This document shows, piece after piece, positions 1-7,218 of a stretch of DNA of 42,291 nucleotides. Each line of letters begins with the position of its first letter. Position 1 is the stretch's first letter. The position numbers and the translations under genes were made by a program. A model generated the notes under the pieces. That model saw nothing but the letters and a program-made list of their open reading frames with translations. It made no database searches and was not told the origin of the DNA. The stretch is from a virus: the IMG/VR virus record IMGVR_UViG_3300005563_000053, positions 1 to 42,291 of that record; one strand, written 5' to 3'.

Positions 1-17
1 AGGGAGATGAGTGGTGA
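1..17 (+). CDS. 3' tip of an upstream gene cut by the window edge
   Basis: Only the last codons are visible (reading ...G-D-E-W-stop, TGA at 15-17). The stop overlaps the GTG start of the next gene in the GTGA pattern used throughout this operon, which is the sole reason for calling it. It implies the operon begins outside the window. Confidence 0.3.
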
Positions 18-148
18 TCCGCACCCTCCTCCTATCCTTTGAAGCCTTTGCTGACAGCCTGCCCGGCAGGATCATTGCCTGGGGTTCGCTGATGGTGGCT
101 GCTCCGCTGTGGGTGGGGCTTTTCCTGAATCGTATAGGAGCTTGGTAG
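14..148 (+). CDS. Small membrane protein, 44 aa
   Basis: GTG start at 14 is preceded by AGGGAG at 1-6 with 7-nt spacing. The product has one hydrophobic span (about residues 19-39, rich in W, L, V, A) and ends in tryptophan. Its TAG stop overlaps the GTG start of the DUF5131 gene by one base. No family is recognised. It could be a holin-like or superinfection-exclusion peptide, but nothing in the sequence decides this. Confidence 0.5.
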   Translation: MIRTLLLSFEAFADSLPGRIIAWGSLMVAAPLWVGLFLNRIGAW

Positions 149-897
149 TGGGCGAGGTCACGAAAATAGAGTGGTGCGATCACACGTGGAATCCGTGGAT
201 CGGTTGCACCAAAGTCGGCGCGCCCTGCGATAATTGCTATGCAGAAGACTTGATGGACAGGCGCTATGGGCGCGTCGAATGGGGGCCGGACGGAGATCGC
301 GTCCGTACCGCAGCCACCACGTGGAACCAGCTTCGGAAGTGGAACCGTGCTGCGGCTCTGGCAGGGACGAGGCCGTTCGTGTTCTCGCTCAGCCTGGGCG
401 ACATTTGGGACAACCGGGTGCCGATGGCATGGAGGCGGGAAGCCTTTGACATGGCGCGCGAATGCTCGAACCTCGTCATGCTCTACCTCTCGAAGAGGAT
501 CGGCAATGCGGTGGAAATGGCGGTCGAATGCGGCGGCTTCCCTCCCAACGCTGCGCTGGGTTCTACCTTCGGAGACCAGCGTGATTACGATCGCGACAGG
601 CTCAAGCTGAAAGAGGCAGCCGAGGTGCTGGGCGCGATGTTCACGTTCGGAAGCTTCGAGCCGCTTCTCGGGCCAGTGATCATCGACAAGTTTGCACCGG
701 ATTGGATCATTGTTGGCGGAGAGAGCGGGCGCAATGCGCGACCGATGGATCTGGAATGGGCGCGCAGCCTTCGCGACCAGGCTCAGCAGCTCGGCCGCGT
801 GTTCAACTTCAAGCAGGTGGGCGGGCGCACGGCGGACAAGGGCGGTCATTACTTGGATGGAAAGCTGTATTTCGACCGTCCGCAGGTGCCGTCATGA
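148..897 (+). CDS. Phage Gp37/Gp68 family protein (DUF5131)
   Basis: The product shows the DUF5131 hallmarks: an N-terminal TWNPWIGC block with a C-x6-C-x2-C cluster (C20, C27, C30), then FEPLLGP, IVGGESG-x-x-ARPM and FNFKQVGG near the C-terminus. The family is common in phages and its biochemical role is not settled. The Cys cluster suggests metal or Fe-S binding (inference). I chose GTG at 148 because AGGAG at 136-140 sits 7 nt upstream and the preceding stop overlaps it; the longer ATG at 109 would run back through the previous gene. Length 249 aa is normal for the family. It is translationally coupled to the next gene (ATGA at 894). Confidence 0.9.
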   Translation: MGEVTKIEWCDHTWNPWIGCTKVGAPCDNCYAEDLMDRRYGRVEWGPDGDRVRTAATTWNQLRKWNRAAALAGTRPFVFSLSLGDIWDNRVPMAWRREAFDMARECSNLVMLYLSKRIGNAVEMAVECGGFPPNAALGSTFGDQRDYDRDRLKLKEAAEVLGAMFTFGSFEPLLGPVIIDKFAPDWIIVGGESGRNARPMDLEWARSLRDQAQQLGRVFNFKQVGGRTADKGGHYLDGKLYFDRPQVPS

Positions 898-1082
898 CCC
901 TAACACCCGAACAGAAAGCGCGGGGGCTGGAGGGGCTACTAGACGCGCAAGGGCATAGGCCAGACTGTGCAATCAGGCTGCCTCATCCGGCTTCCATTTG
1001 CACATGCCACATCGCCGACAAACAGCGCGCGGAAACCTTCACTGCCGCCCTCCGCACCAAAAAGGACCATCCCGATGACTGA
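894..1082 (+). CDS. Hypothetical phage protein, 62 aa
   Basis: ATG at 894 overlaps the TGA of the DUF5131 gene. A C-x10-C-x-C-x-H arrangement (around residues 28-42) could bind zinc, but no known domain is recognised. It ends 8 bp inside the next gene. Real mainly by operon position and overlap pattern. Confidence 0.55.
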   Translation: MTLTPEQKARGLEGLLDAQGHRPDCAIRLPHPASICTCHIADKQRAETFTAALRTKKDHPDD

Positions 1083-1296
1083 ATTGACGGAGCTGGAGCG
1101 AGCATTCGAATATCTCGATGACCTGCGCGAAAGCGGCGCAATCAATATGTTCGGAGCGCGGCCGTATTTAGCGCGGGAGATGGGTATTCCACTTACTGAG
1201 GCCGGGAAAATCCTTTCTCTCTGGATGGAAACCTACGACGGTGAGAAATCGGTTGCCGATCGCGCACGCACCGCGCGGGCCGGAGGTGAAGGGTGA
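1075..1296 (+). CDS. Small conserved phage protein, 73 aa
   Basis: The sequence has the pattern FEYLDDLRESGAINMFGA...PYLAREMGIPLTEAGKILSLWMETY, a layout I associate with small early phage proteins of the 'LRxSGxTNMFGA' type, usually annotated as hypothetical. It is predicted helical and may be HTH-like. Start ATG at 1075 overlaps the previous stop; the longer frame beginning at 967 is rejected because it lies inside the preceding gene. Confidence 0.7.
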   Translation: MTELTELERAFEYLDDLRESGAINMFGARPYLAREMGIPLTEAGKILSLWMETYDGEKSVADRARTARAGGEG

Positions 1297-1640
1297 GCTT
1301 CCACCCCGCCGCACCGGAACGTTGGACCGTTCTTTGGCGGTCGTCCAGCAATTCGTTGGACGGAGAGCGATCACATATCCTGTGGGATAAAGGCCATCCG
1401 ATCTTGTTCCACACTCGGGATGAGGCGCGGGAGTACATACGGTCTCACTATGGATACATCCTGCGACGTCCTGATCTGCGCCGCTATCCACATGGCTGGC
1501 TCATGCCCCAGCCGATCAAGGTTCGCGTAATTCTTTCACCCCTCGCGCCACCCCCTGACGCGAGCAATTGTCCGGTCCCTTCAAACACGCCGGACTCGCC
1601 CCTTCCTAGCGGGACTGACGGATCGGGCTACCGGAGATAG
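1293..1640 (+). CDS. Hypothetical protein, 115 aa
   Basis: GTG at 1293 overlaps the previous TGA (GTGA). The first 75 residues are Trp/Arg/Tyr-rich and look folded; the last 35 are Pro/Ser-rich and probably disordered. No family recognised. It ends directly against the next ATG. Confidence 0.6.
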   Translation: MSFHPAAPERWTVLWRSSSNSLDGERSHILWDKGHPILFHTRDEAREYIRSHYGYILRRPDLRRYPHGWLMPQPIKVRVILSPLAPPPDASNCPVPSNTPDSPLPSGTDGSGYRR

Positions 1641-2063
1641 ATGATGAGCTACGTTCGCTGGAGTACGCCCATCAAGCTGCCGGACGGCGTTGATGCTATG
1701 GACTACTACATAAACAGCAGCAAATGGAATGTCCCAACGTCCGACTTGTACATCTACGATCATGTCGGTGGCTTCGTGTCGATCAATGTCTCTGGCAATC
1801 GGCATAGGCCACAAGCGCCGTTCGACGGTCCGACCGTGATCGATGTTGACCCTGAAACCAAGTGCGGCCGCGCAAATCCGGCTTGGGTTGAGTGGTTAGA
1901 CGAAGGGCGAGAGCCGATTGACCTTCCCGGAGCCGGGGAGACCTTTGAGTTTTCCGACATGGAAGATGCAATCGCCAAGGTTGAGGAGCTAATTGCGGCT
2001 GGCTTCCTAGCGCCGCCGTGGCTGATCCCAAGCATGCGCGGTGAGGAGGTCGAAGATGCCTAA
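1641..2063 (+). CDS. Hypothetical acidic phage protein, 140 aa
   Basis: Starts immediately after the TAG of the previous gene. Aromatic-rich N-terminal half and an acidic C-terminal half with one helix (about 108-122). No family recognised. Its TAA overlaps the next gene's ATG region. Confidence 0.65.
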   Translation: MMSYVRWSTPIKLPDGVDAMDYYINSSKWNVPTSDLYIYDHVGGFVSINVSGNRHRPQAPFDGPTVIDVDPETKCGRANPAWVEWLDEGREPIDLPGAGETFEFSDMEDAIAKVEELIAAGFLAPPWLIPSMRGEEVEDA

Positions 2064-2271
2064 CCCCAACCCCCCGGCAGGCGTAGCTACTCCCGGCGAT
2101 CCTGCTGCGGCATTGCACCGCCAGATCGATCTGGAGCGCCGCCTTCTGGAGCAGCTACGCGGCGTGCGGGAGTATCAGGCGTCTCTCTTAAGGGACTACT
2201 CCAAGGCTCATGGCTATCTCGTGCCGCTGACGGTCGAGCAGTTTATCCGGAATGAAAAGGTGGCGGCGTGA
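2056..2271 (+). CDS. Hypothetical protein, 71 aa
   Basis: ATG at 2056 is preceded by GAGGAGGT (2043-2050), a strong Shine-Dalgarno sequence lying inside the preceding gene. Proline-rich start followed by an Arg/Glu/Leu-rich helix. Function unknown. Confidence 0.6.
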   Translation: MPNPNPPAGVATPGDPAAALHRQIDLERRLLEQLRGVREYQASLLRDYSKAHGYLVPLTVEQFIRNEKVAA

Positions 2272-2501
2272 CGGGCGAACATCTTTTGCAGCCAGCCGCC
2301 GATTGGCAGGACGAGAACTGGGCGACCCGGATTGACCGTTGCGCATCGATGCTTTTTCTACACGGCTACATTCCAATGAGCATGCGGGAGAAGATTGGAA
2401 AGAAGCTCGCCGCGCAATTCGAGAAAGCCGCTACAGAAGCCGGATGGGTTCGCAAGGCCGCCCCTCCCAGCCCCACGCAAGATGCGGGAGGCGGCGAGTG
2501 A
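2268..2501 (+). CDS. Hypothetical protein, 77 aa
   Basis: GTG at 2268 overlaps the previous TGA. The product resembles small phage early proteins with a mid-protein amphipathic helix and a Pro/Gly-rich tail. No domain recognised. Confidence 0.55.
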   Translation: MTGEHLLQPAADWQDENWATRIDRCASMLFLHGYIPMSMREKIGKKLAAQFEKAATEAGWVRKAAPPSPTQDAGGGE

Positions 2502-2668
2502 TCCCGATCTTCTCATTCGCGCTCGGCTTTGTCGCGGGCTGCTTCATATTTGACCGGGTTTGGCGATATTTAAATCGAATGCGCGACAGAATTGAGAAAC
2601 TGCGCGATGAAGATACGATACTCCAAAAGGCGATTGAACTCGTTACGCGCACGGAGACTCGGCCATGA
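2498..2668 (+). CDS. Small membrane-anchored protein with coiled coil, 56 aa
   Basis: GTG at 2498 overlaps the previous TGA. An N-terminal hydrophobic span (about residues 2-19) is followed by a charged heptad-like stretch (R-I-E-K-L-R), giving the layout of an inner-membrane anchored coiled coil. Function unknown. The longer frame starting at 2339 is rejected because it overlaps the previous gene. Confidence 0.5.
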   Translation: MIPIFSFALGFVAGCFIFDRVWRYLNRMRDRIEKLRDEDTILQKAIELVTRTETRP

Positions 2669-2865
2669 CCCGCGAGGAGGAGCGCGCTGCGGTTGTGCGG
2701 ATGCTTCAACATGAGGCCAACCTGCTCCTTAAGATGAGCAAGGAAGAGTATTATTCGTTGGCGCGACGCATTGAGTGCCACTACGCTTATGAAAATCTAC
2801 GCGTACTGATCGCGCGCATTAATCGCGGCGAACATCGCCACCTCTCATATGGCGAGCCGGGATGA
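2665..2865 (+). CDS. Hypothetical helical protein, 66 aa
   Basis: ATG at 2665 overlaps the preceding TGA. The charged N-terminal half (E/R/K-rich) is predicted all-helical. No family recognised. Confidence 0.55.
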   Translation: MTREEERAAVVRMLQHEANLLLKMSKEEYYSLARRIECHYAYENLRVLIARINRGEHRHLSYGEPG

Positions 2866-3053
2866 TGGGGGCGGAGGTGCCCCGGCGCTTCGTCCGCTTT
2901 AAGCAGGCGGACATCAAGCGGGCGGCCAAGGGGCTGTCCGATGCCGGCGTGCATGATTTCAGGATAGAGATTGATCCGAACGGCAAGATGGTCATTCTAG
3001 CCGGTCAGGCGGCAGCCGTCGCCAACGACACGGGCTGGGAGGATTTCCGGTGA
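2862..3053 (+). CDS. Hypothetical protein upstream of integrase, 63 aa
   Basis: ATG at 2862 overlaps the previous TGA and its own TGA overlaps the integrase GTG start, so it is coupled to integrase translation. The pattern VRFKQADIKRAAKGL...GVHDFRIEIDPNGKMVIL is common in small phage proteins next to integrases. It could act as a recombination directionality factor by position, but no excisionase HTH can be confirmed. Confidence 0.65.
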   Translation: MMGAEVPRRFVRFKQADIKRAAKGLSDAGVHDFRIEIDPNGKMVILAGQAAAVANDTGWEDFR

Positions 3054-4159
3054 AGAAGATTGGAAGGCCGCGCACAAAGACGAACCGCTTCCTGCCCGAG
3101 TTCGTCTACGCCTATCGTGATCGCCACGGGAAGGTGCGCTATCGCTTCCGCCGCAAGGGCGTGGCCGACTATCACTTCAAGGCCCCGATCGGCACCGACG
3201 AGTTCCGCGCCGAATACAAGACATGCATGGACGGGGGTATTCCCAGGGCTATCGAGGAGCGCCACCAGCCTGGCACCTTCAACGACCTGATCGCCAAATA
3301 TTATGCCTCGCCCAGGTGGAACAGCGTCAAGCGGTCCCACGCGACTCGCCAGCATGACCGGCGCATTATCGAAGAGTTTCGTTCCAAGCATGGCCACAGG
3401 CCGGTTGCGGGCATGAACTTCGCCAACTGTGAAAAGATCCTCGCTGCGAAAGCGGCCACCCCAACCGCAGCGAACAAGCTCCGCAAGCAATTGAAGCGCT
3501 TGCTGGGCTACGCCGTGGCCCTGGAGATGCGCAATAACAATCCGATGGACGAGACGCAGCCGCTGGACGTGGCTGGCGGAGGCCATCACACATGGGCCGA
3601 GGACGAGATAGCGAAATTCACTGAGCGCCATCCGCTAGGCACGAAAGCCTATCTCGCGATGATGCTCATGCTATGGACGGGAGCCCGACGCTCGGATGCG
3701 GCGAAGCTCGGACGCGGGAATATCAAGGACGGCTGGATCAGCTTTGTCACGACCAAAAACAAGAAGCTCGCCAAGATGCCGGTTGCCCCTCTCCTTTCCG
3801 AGGCAATCGTGGCGGCAGCCGATACCGGCGGCTTCACCTTCCTCGTGACTGAATATGGAAGGCCGTTCACGCGGGACGGGTTCGGTAACAAGATGCGCCA
3901 GTGGTGCGACGAGGCCGGCTTGCCGAACTGCACGTCACACGGGCTCAGAAAGGCCATTGCGCGGCGAATGGCAGAGCTTGGATTGAGCAATCAGCAGATG
4001 AAAGCAGTCTGCACCTGGAGCGGTGATTCCGAGGTCGCGCTGTACACCAAAGAGGCCGATCAGGCGGCGATGGCGAAGCAGGCGATGGACCGTCTTTCCG
4101 ATTGGACTTTTGGGGAACCTGCCTCAAAGTTAGTAAAAGGAGGCGAGAATAATGGCTGA
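3050..4159 (+). CDS. int: Tyrosine-family phage integrase
   Basis: 369 aa, normal for a phage tyrosine recombinase. Catalytic residues are visible: Arg213 in WTGARRSD, a lysine in the beta-hairpin VTTKNKK (K236 or K238), His297 and Arg300 in SHGLRKA, Trp323 in the CTWSG position that often replaces the second His, and nucleophile Tyr332. The N-terminal 75 residues look like an arm-binding domain, followed by a core-binding helical region to about 170. It starts with GTG overlapping the previous stop, so the integrase is embedded inside a long early operon. The presumed attP core lies 25 bp downstream. It integrates and, with a directionality factor, excises the phage genome. Confidence 0.95.
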   Translation: MKKIGRPRTKTNRFLPEFVYAYRDRHGKVRYRFRRKGVADYHFKAPIGTDEFRAEYKTCMDGGIPRAIEERHQPGTFNDLIAKYYASPRWNSVKRSHATRQHDRRIIEEFRSKHGHRPVAGMNFANCEKILAAKAATPTAANKLRKQLKRLLGYAVALEMRNNNPMDETQPLDVAGGGHHTWAEDEIAKFTERHPLGTKAYLAMMLMLWTGARRSDAAKLGRGNIKDGWISFVTTKNKKLAKMPVAPLLSEAIVAAADTGGFTFLVTEYGRPFTRDGFGNKMRQWCDEAGLPNCTSHGLRKAIARRMAELGLSNQQMKAVCTWSGDSEVALYTKEADQAAMAKQAMDRLSDWTFGEPASKLVKGGENNG

Positions 4160-4322
4160 AAACCACCATATGATCAGTAAAGGTGGTGGGCCCGGAGGGA
4201 CTGCCACAAGTTTTCTAGCTCAACAGCTTAGTTTGACGAACCTAGCGGTTAACGCCCACGGGAATCATAGGGCTAGCCGCAAAAGGTGCGAACCTTCCAC
4301 CGCCCCCGCAGGAGGGGCGTGA
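4152..4322 (+). CDS. Small ORF spanning the attP core, 56 aa
   Basis: ATG at 4152 has the strong ribosome binding site AAGGAGG (4137-4143, 8-nt spacing), overlaps the integrase 3' end by 8 bp, and its TGA (4320-4322) overlaps the methyltransferase ATG. These linkage features match the genuine genes around it. The 19-bp tRNA-like core at 4184-4202 encodes residues 11/12-17 (G-G-G-P-G-G-T). Integration would therefore keep about the first 11 codons plus the core and replace the rest with host sequence. The protein has no recognised domain and its composition is unremarkable, so it could be a chance frame with leader function only. Confidence 0.4.
   Translation: MAENHHMISKGGGPGGTATSFLAQQLSLTNLAVNAHGNHRASRKRCEPSTAPAGGA
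4184..4202 (-). other. Putative attP core resembling a tRNA 3' end
   Basis: Read on the minus strand the 19 bases divide cleanly as AGT (end of T-loop), CCCTC (3' side of T-stem), CGGGCCC (3' side of acceptor stem), A (discriminator) and CCA. That is what an integrase target in a tRNA gene leaves in attP. The rest of the tRNA is absent: upstream bases no longer match a T-loop. It lies 25 bp behind the integrase stop. I found no second copy in the window by eye, consistent with an unintegrated phage form. Confidence 0.65.
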
Positions 4323-5032
4323 TGTCGGGCAAGCTCCGCGTCCTTTCACTGTTCGCTGGCATAGGCGGGTTCGACCTTGGCCTTGAGCGCGCCGGAATGA
4401 CCACGGTCGCATTTGCGGAAACCAACCCATACGCCAGCGCGGTGCTGCGCAAGCATTGGCCTGAAGTGCCCAATCTGGGCGATGTCACGGAGGCTCACTA
4501 TCCTGATGCAGATGTCATTTCCGCTGGATTTCCGTGCCAAGACATTAGCCTCGCCGGTAAAGGCGCCGGGCTGGCCGGGCAGCGTTCTGGACTCTGGCGG
4601 GAGGTTGTGCGTGCCATTCGCTTGGTACGACCGCGCTTCGTCGTGCTGGAGAACGTGGCAGCCTTGCTCCGTCGAGGGGTGGACAAGGTACTCGGGGACT
4701 TGGCCTCGAACGGGCTTGATGCGGAATGGGATTGCATACCAGCTTCCCACGTCGGTGCCCCGCACGGCCGCGATAGGTGGTGGGCTGTTGCCTACCCCGA
4801 GCGGGGTGAATGGTGGCAGGAACCATACTGTGGGTCGCTTGGACGAATGGGGCGGGAGCAGCAATCCGTTCCGTGGGACCGAGATTGGCAAGAAGCGCTG
4901 CGCGAGTTTCGAGGAATGGATGATGGGTCTACCTATCGGGTGGACCGCGTTGACACCATCCGAAATGCCGTCGTCCCGCAGATCCCGGAGCTGATCGGTC
5001 GAGCGATCCTCGCATCCCGAGCCGCAGCATGA
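4322..5032 (+). CDS. DNA (cytosine-5-)-methyltransferase
   Basis: 236 aa with the C5-methyltransferase motifs in order: SAM-binding SLFAGIGGFDLGLE (9-22), catalytic GFPCQD with Cys72, LENV (109-112), GAPHGRDR (145-152) and a motif-X-like RNAVVPQIPELIGRAI (214-229, Arg replacing the usual Gly). The target-recognition region is unusually short (about 156-205), as in several phage enzymes. It transfers a methyl group to C5 of cytosine in a specific site and probably protects phage DNA from host restriction. ATG at 4322 has GGAGG 6-7 nt upstream and overlaps the stop of the preceding ORF. Another frame is open through most of this gene; see findings. Confidence 0.92.
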   Translation: MSGKLRVLSLFAGIGGFDLGLERAGMTTVAFAETNPYASAVLRKHWPEVPNLGDVTEAHYPDADVISAGFPCQDISLAGKGAGLAGQRSGLWREVVRAIRLVRPRFVVLENVAALLRRGVDKVLGDLASNGLDAEWDCIPASHVGAPHGRDRWWAVAYPERGEWWQEPYCGSLGRMGREQQSVPWDRDWQEALREFRGMDDGSTYRVDRVDTIRNAVVPQIPELIGRAILASRAAA

Positions 5033-5244
5033 CACCTGCCCAAATCGATATCCTGCTCAACGGGGCTTTCGTCTATCAACGTAGCGACGGCACGGAATAT
5101 GCCTCGTTCGACTATGCCATGCAGAAGCTTGGCGTCCGGTGCCTGCGCAGGACGGGCCCGCTTTCTGCTGAAGACCTTCAGCGTACCCCCGATCAGGTGC
5201 TGGCCCGTCTCAATCAAGAATTGGCCGCAGCATGCCCCACCTAA
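5029..5244 (+). CDS. Hypothetical protein, 71 aa
   Basis: ATG at 5029 overlaps the methyltransferase TGA. Mixed alpha/beta, no recognised family. Possibly a methyltransferase accessory protein by position only. Confidence 0.55.
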   Translation: MTPAQIDILLNGAFVYQRSDGTEYASFDYAMQKLGVRCLRRTGPLSAEDLQRTPDQVLARLNQELAAACPT

Positions 5245-5255
5245 AGGAGAAACAC

Positions 5256-5654
5256 GTGTCGGAAGAGATGAGGGAGGGCTCCGGCCTAGTCGTAAAGCCG
5301 TGGCGCGTTGCCGTTTCTGGGTATGGCGAGTACACCTATTTTGCCTCATCGCGCGGCAAAGCGCTGGCGCAAGCTTGGAACTCGTCGGCGTTCCTAGATT
5401 GGACATTCAAGGAATTTCTCAAGCGAGCGCGGGCGGTTCGCGAGGAGCCGTTGGGCCGATTCGGCGAATATATTGAGGTGGCTGGTAAGCCGGCATATCT
5501 GGTGAGCTACAACCGCCAATATATACAGTTCGTCCGGCCTGGCAGCGACGTCATCCTGAACAGTCATCCTTATGATGTTCAGCCGCCAGAAGCGCGGCGC
5601 GGGACCGACTATTATCAGCCTGCCCTCTCCACCCTTCGGGAGCAAACACCGTGA
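5256..5654 (+). CDS. Hypothetical protein, 132 aa
   Basis: GTG at 5256 is preferred over ATG at 5232 because AAGGAGA (5244-5250) lies 5 nt upstream and the ATG would overlap the previous gene. Aromatic-rich (many W, Y, F), with a segment RGKALAQAWNS typical of small phage proteins. No known domain. Confidence 0.6.
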   Translation: MSEEMREGSGLVVKPWRVAVSGYGEYTYFASSRGKALAQAWNSSAFLDWTFKEFLKRARAVREEPLGRFGEYIEVAGKPAYLVSYNRQYIQFVRPGSDVILNSHPYDVQPPEARRGTDYYQPALSTLREQTP

Positions 5655-5833
5655 GCGATGTAATCTTCAAGCTGCGCCTTCTGATGATGCTGCTGCACAA
5701 CGCCTTCGAAGAATGGAAACGCGAGATTTGGAGGCGCAACCTTGATGCACCCTACTGCTGTAGCGGCCACGAATGCGGCTGCATGGCATCAACCACAAGG
5801 GAGTTATACTCATGGCATCTGAAGCACCCATGA
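5651..5833 (+). CDS. Small Cys-rich protein, 60 aa
   Basis: GTG at 5651 overlaps the previous TGA. A CC-x3-E-C-x-C cluster lies near residues 36-44 and may bind zinc. No family recognised. Confidence 0.5.
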   Translation: MSDVIFKLRLLMMLLHNAFEEWKREIWRRNLDAPYCCSGHECGCMASTTRELYSWHLKHP

Positions 5834-6378
5834 CCACCAATCCCACGCCCCTGCCGCCCGAGGGGGTGACGGCCACCCAAGCCGATCGGGATGCCCTAAA
5901 GGCCGCTTGGAATGAATACGCCTGTTATATGGGCGATCCAGACGGCAAGGATGATATCGAGACGGCTTTCGAGGAGGCGGCAAAAATCATCGCCCGCCAC
6001 CGCATCGCAGCAACCAGCGCGGCGGAGGGTGAGGTTGAGGCCGATGGGTGGCACCATCAACGGAACCATATACCGATCATCCAGTCGATCGTGGCGGATG
6101 CTCTTGATTCGATGGTCTCTGATACCGACCAGAAATCACGCGACGCCGCCGAGTGCATATTGTCCTACGTGAATCAGCATATCACGCCGGCCGCCACCAA
6201 GGCCGAAGCCGCGAATGCGCGATTGAAGGAGTTCATATCTGATCAAGCCACGCTTGCTGAAATGCGCATCAAAAACGGAATGGATTTGGGTGCAACCGTT
6301 TGGCGAATAGCTCTCGAAGACTTCACCCGCGAGAGCCGGGCGATCCTTGATCGCCTCGATCAGGGAGCGGAAGAGTGA
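5812..6378 (+). CDS. Hypothetical helical protein, 188 aa
   Basis: ATG at 5812 has AAGGGAG (5797-5803) upstream with 8-nt spacing; ATG at 5830, which overlaps the previous stop, is the alternative. Two regions carry the 'AAKIIARHRIA...' and 'ESRAILDRLD' patterns frequent in phage accessory proteins of Gram-negative hosts. Helical throughout, no enzyme motif. Confidence 0.65.
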   Translation: MASEAPMTTNPTPLPPEGVTATQADRDALKAAWNEYACYMGDPDGKDDIETAFEEAAKIIARHRIAATSAAEGEVEADGWHHQRNHIPIIQSIVADALDSMVSDTDQKSRDAAECILSYVNQHITPAATKAEAANARLKEFISDQATLAEMRIKNGMDLGATVWRIALEDFTRESRAILDRLDQGAEE

Positions 6379-6572
6379 GCGAGGATGATCTTCGTGATGC
6401 TATGCGTCAACGCTTCAAAGTCATGTCAATGCGCGAGTGGTGCCGGTTAACAGGGTGTAATGTCAGTCATGTCTCAAAGTTCATGACCGGACGAGGAGGG
6501 CCGCCATCAGGCTTGCTCCGCGCTCTCAATCTCGAAATTCAATACACCCGCAAGAGGAATTCCAAGCCATGA
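6375..6572 (+). CDS. Small HTH DNA-binding protein, 65 aa
   Basis: GTG at 6375 overlaps the previous TGA. The segment MREWCRLTGCNVSHVSKFMTG...GGPPSGLLRALNL (about residues 18-52) reads as a Cro/C1-type helix-turn-helix, with the recognition helix near NVSHVSKFM. It is a candidate transcription regulator, perhaps Cro-like, but it is too short and too deep in the operon to be the main repressor. Confidence 0.65.
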   Translation: MSEDDLRDAMRQRFKVMSMREWCRLTGCNVSHVSKFMTGRGGPPSGLLRALNLEIQYTRKRNSKP

Positions 6573-6817
6573 CCGACACTGCACCCCAGGCATTGGCGGG
6601 GAAGCTGAGCGAGGCCCGGCGAATATACCTCGCGAGACCGCTCACCGATCCCGAAAGCATCCATCTCGCACTTGCACGTTTCAAGTTCATGGGCCGTCAT
6701 TTGCGAAAACGTATTCGCAAGCATCAGCGGCGAGTGGGTCCTCTCATTAAGCGTCTAGATACAGCCTCAGACGCCCTCCGATCCTACCTCATGAGCAACA
6801 GCGAAGGGAAAGAGTGA
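6569..6817 (+). CDS. Hypothetical basic protein, 82 aa
   Basis: ATG at 6569 overlaps the previous TGA. The central part (H-L-R-K-R-I-R-K-H-Q-R-R) is strongly basic, suggesting nucleic-acid contact (inference). No family recognised. Confidence 0.55.
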   Translation: MTDTAPQALAGKLSEARRIYLARPLTDPESIHLALARFKFMGRHLRKRIRKHQRRVGPLIKRLDTASDALRSYLMSNSEGKE

Positions 6818-7218
6818 TGGTGAAAGATCCACGCGATGAAGCCGAGCACGCACTTGGTGATTTGAATATGGCAGGCGCTATCGAAGCTTTATGCGAACAC
6901 AGTTTATTCCGTACAGCCGCTGGCCATCGCTTCGAGCAGCGCATCGCTAGATTATGTCGCGACCACATGCAGTTGCAACTTAAAGCTTATGACCGAGCGA
7001 GGGCCCGGCTGACTAACCCCCCACCCGTTCAAGCCGCGTCGGCGGTGGAGCAACGCGACCGTGACGACTACGCACGCCTAGTTGAAGGCGATAGCGACAA
7101 CCCTCTACGTGTTGCCAAGGCAAACCGCATCTACGTTGGCGAGTATGACGATGAGGTTGCTCAATATGTTCGGGATACCGCCATCACCTCCCTCCAGGAC
7201 ACCCCCGATGCCGGATGA
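6814..7218 (+). CDS. Hypothetical protein, 134 aa
   Basis: GTG at 6814 overlaps the previous TGA; ATG at 6817 is nearly equivalent. Charged, mostly helical, acidic C-terminal third. No domain recognised. Confidence 0.6.
   Translation: MMVKDPRDEAEHALGDLNMAGAIEALCEHSLFRTAAGHRFEQRIARLCRDHMQLQLKAYDRARARLTNPPPVQAASAVEQRDRDDYARLVEGDSDNPLRVAKANRIYVGEYDDEVAQYVRDTAITSLQDTPDAG

Noticed and set aside
3005-3631. Minus-strand 208-codon frame opposite the integrase
   Set aside because: Integrase catalytic residues lie on the + strand; the opposite frame is an antisense shadow.
4184-4202. Complete tRNA gene near the integrase
   Set aside because: Only the 3' 19 bases fit a tRNA; sequence beyond the T-loop fragment does not form the anticodon or D arms.
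4346-5035. Minus-strand 229-codon frame opposite the methyltransferase
   Set aside because: The + frame holds all methyltransferase motifs in order; the minus frame has no recognisable domain.
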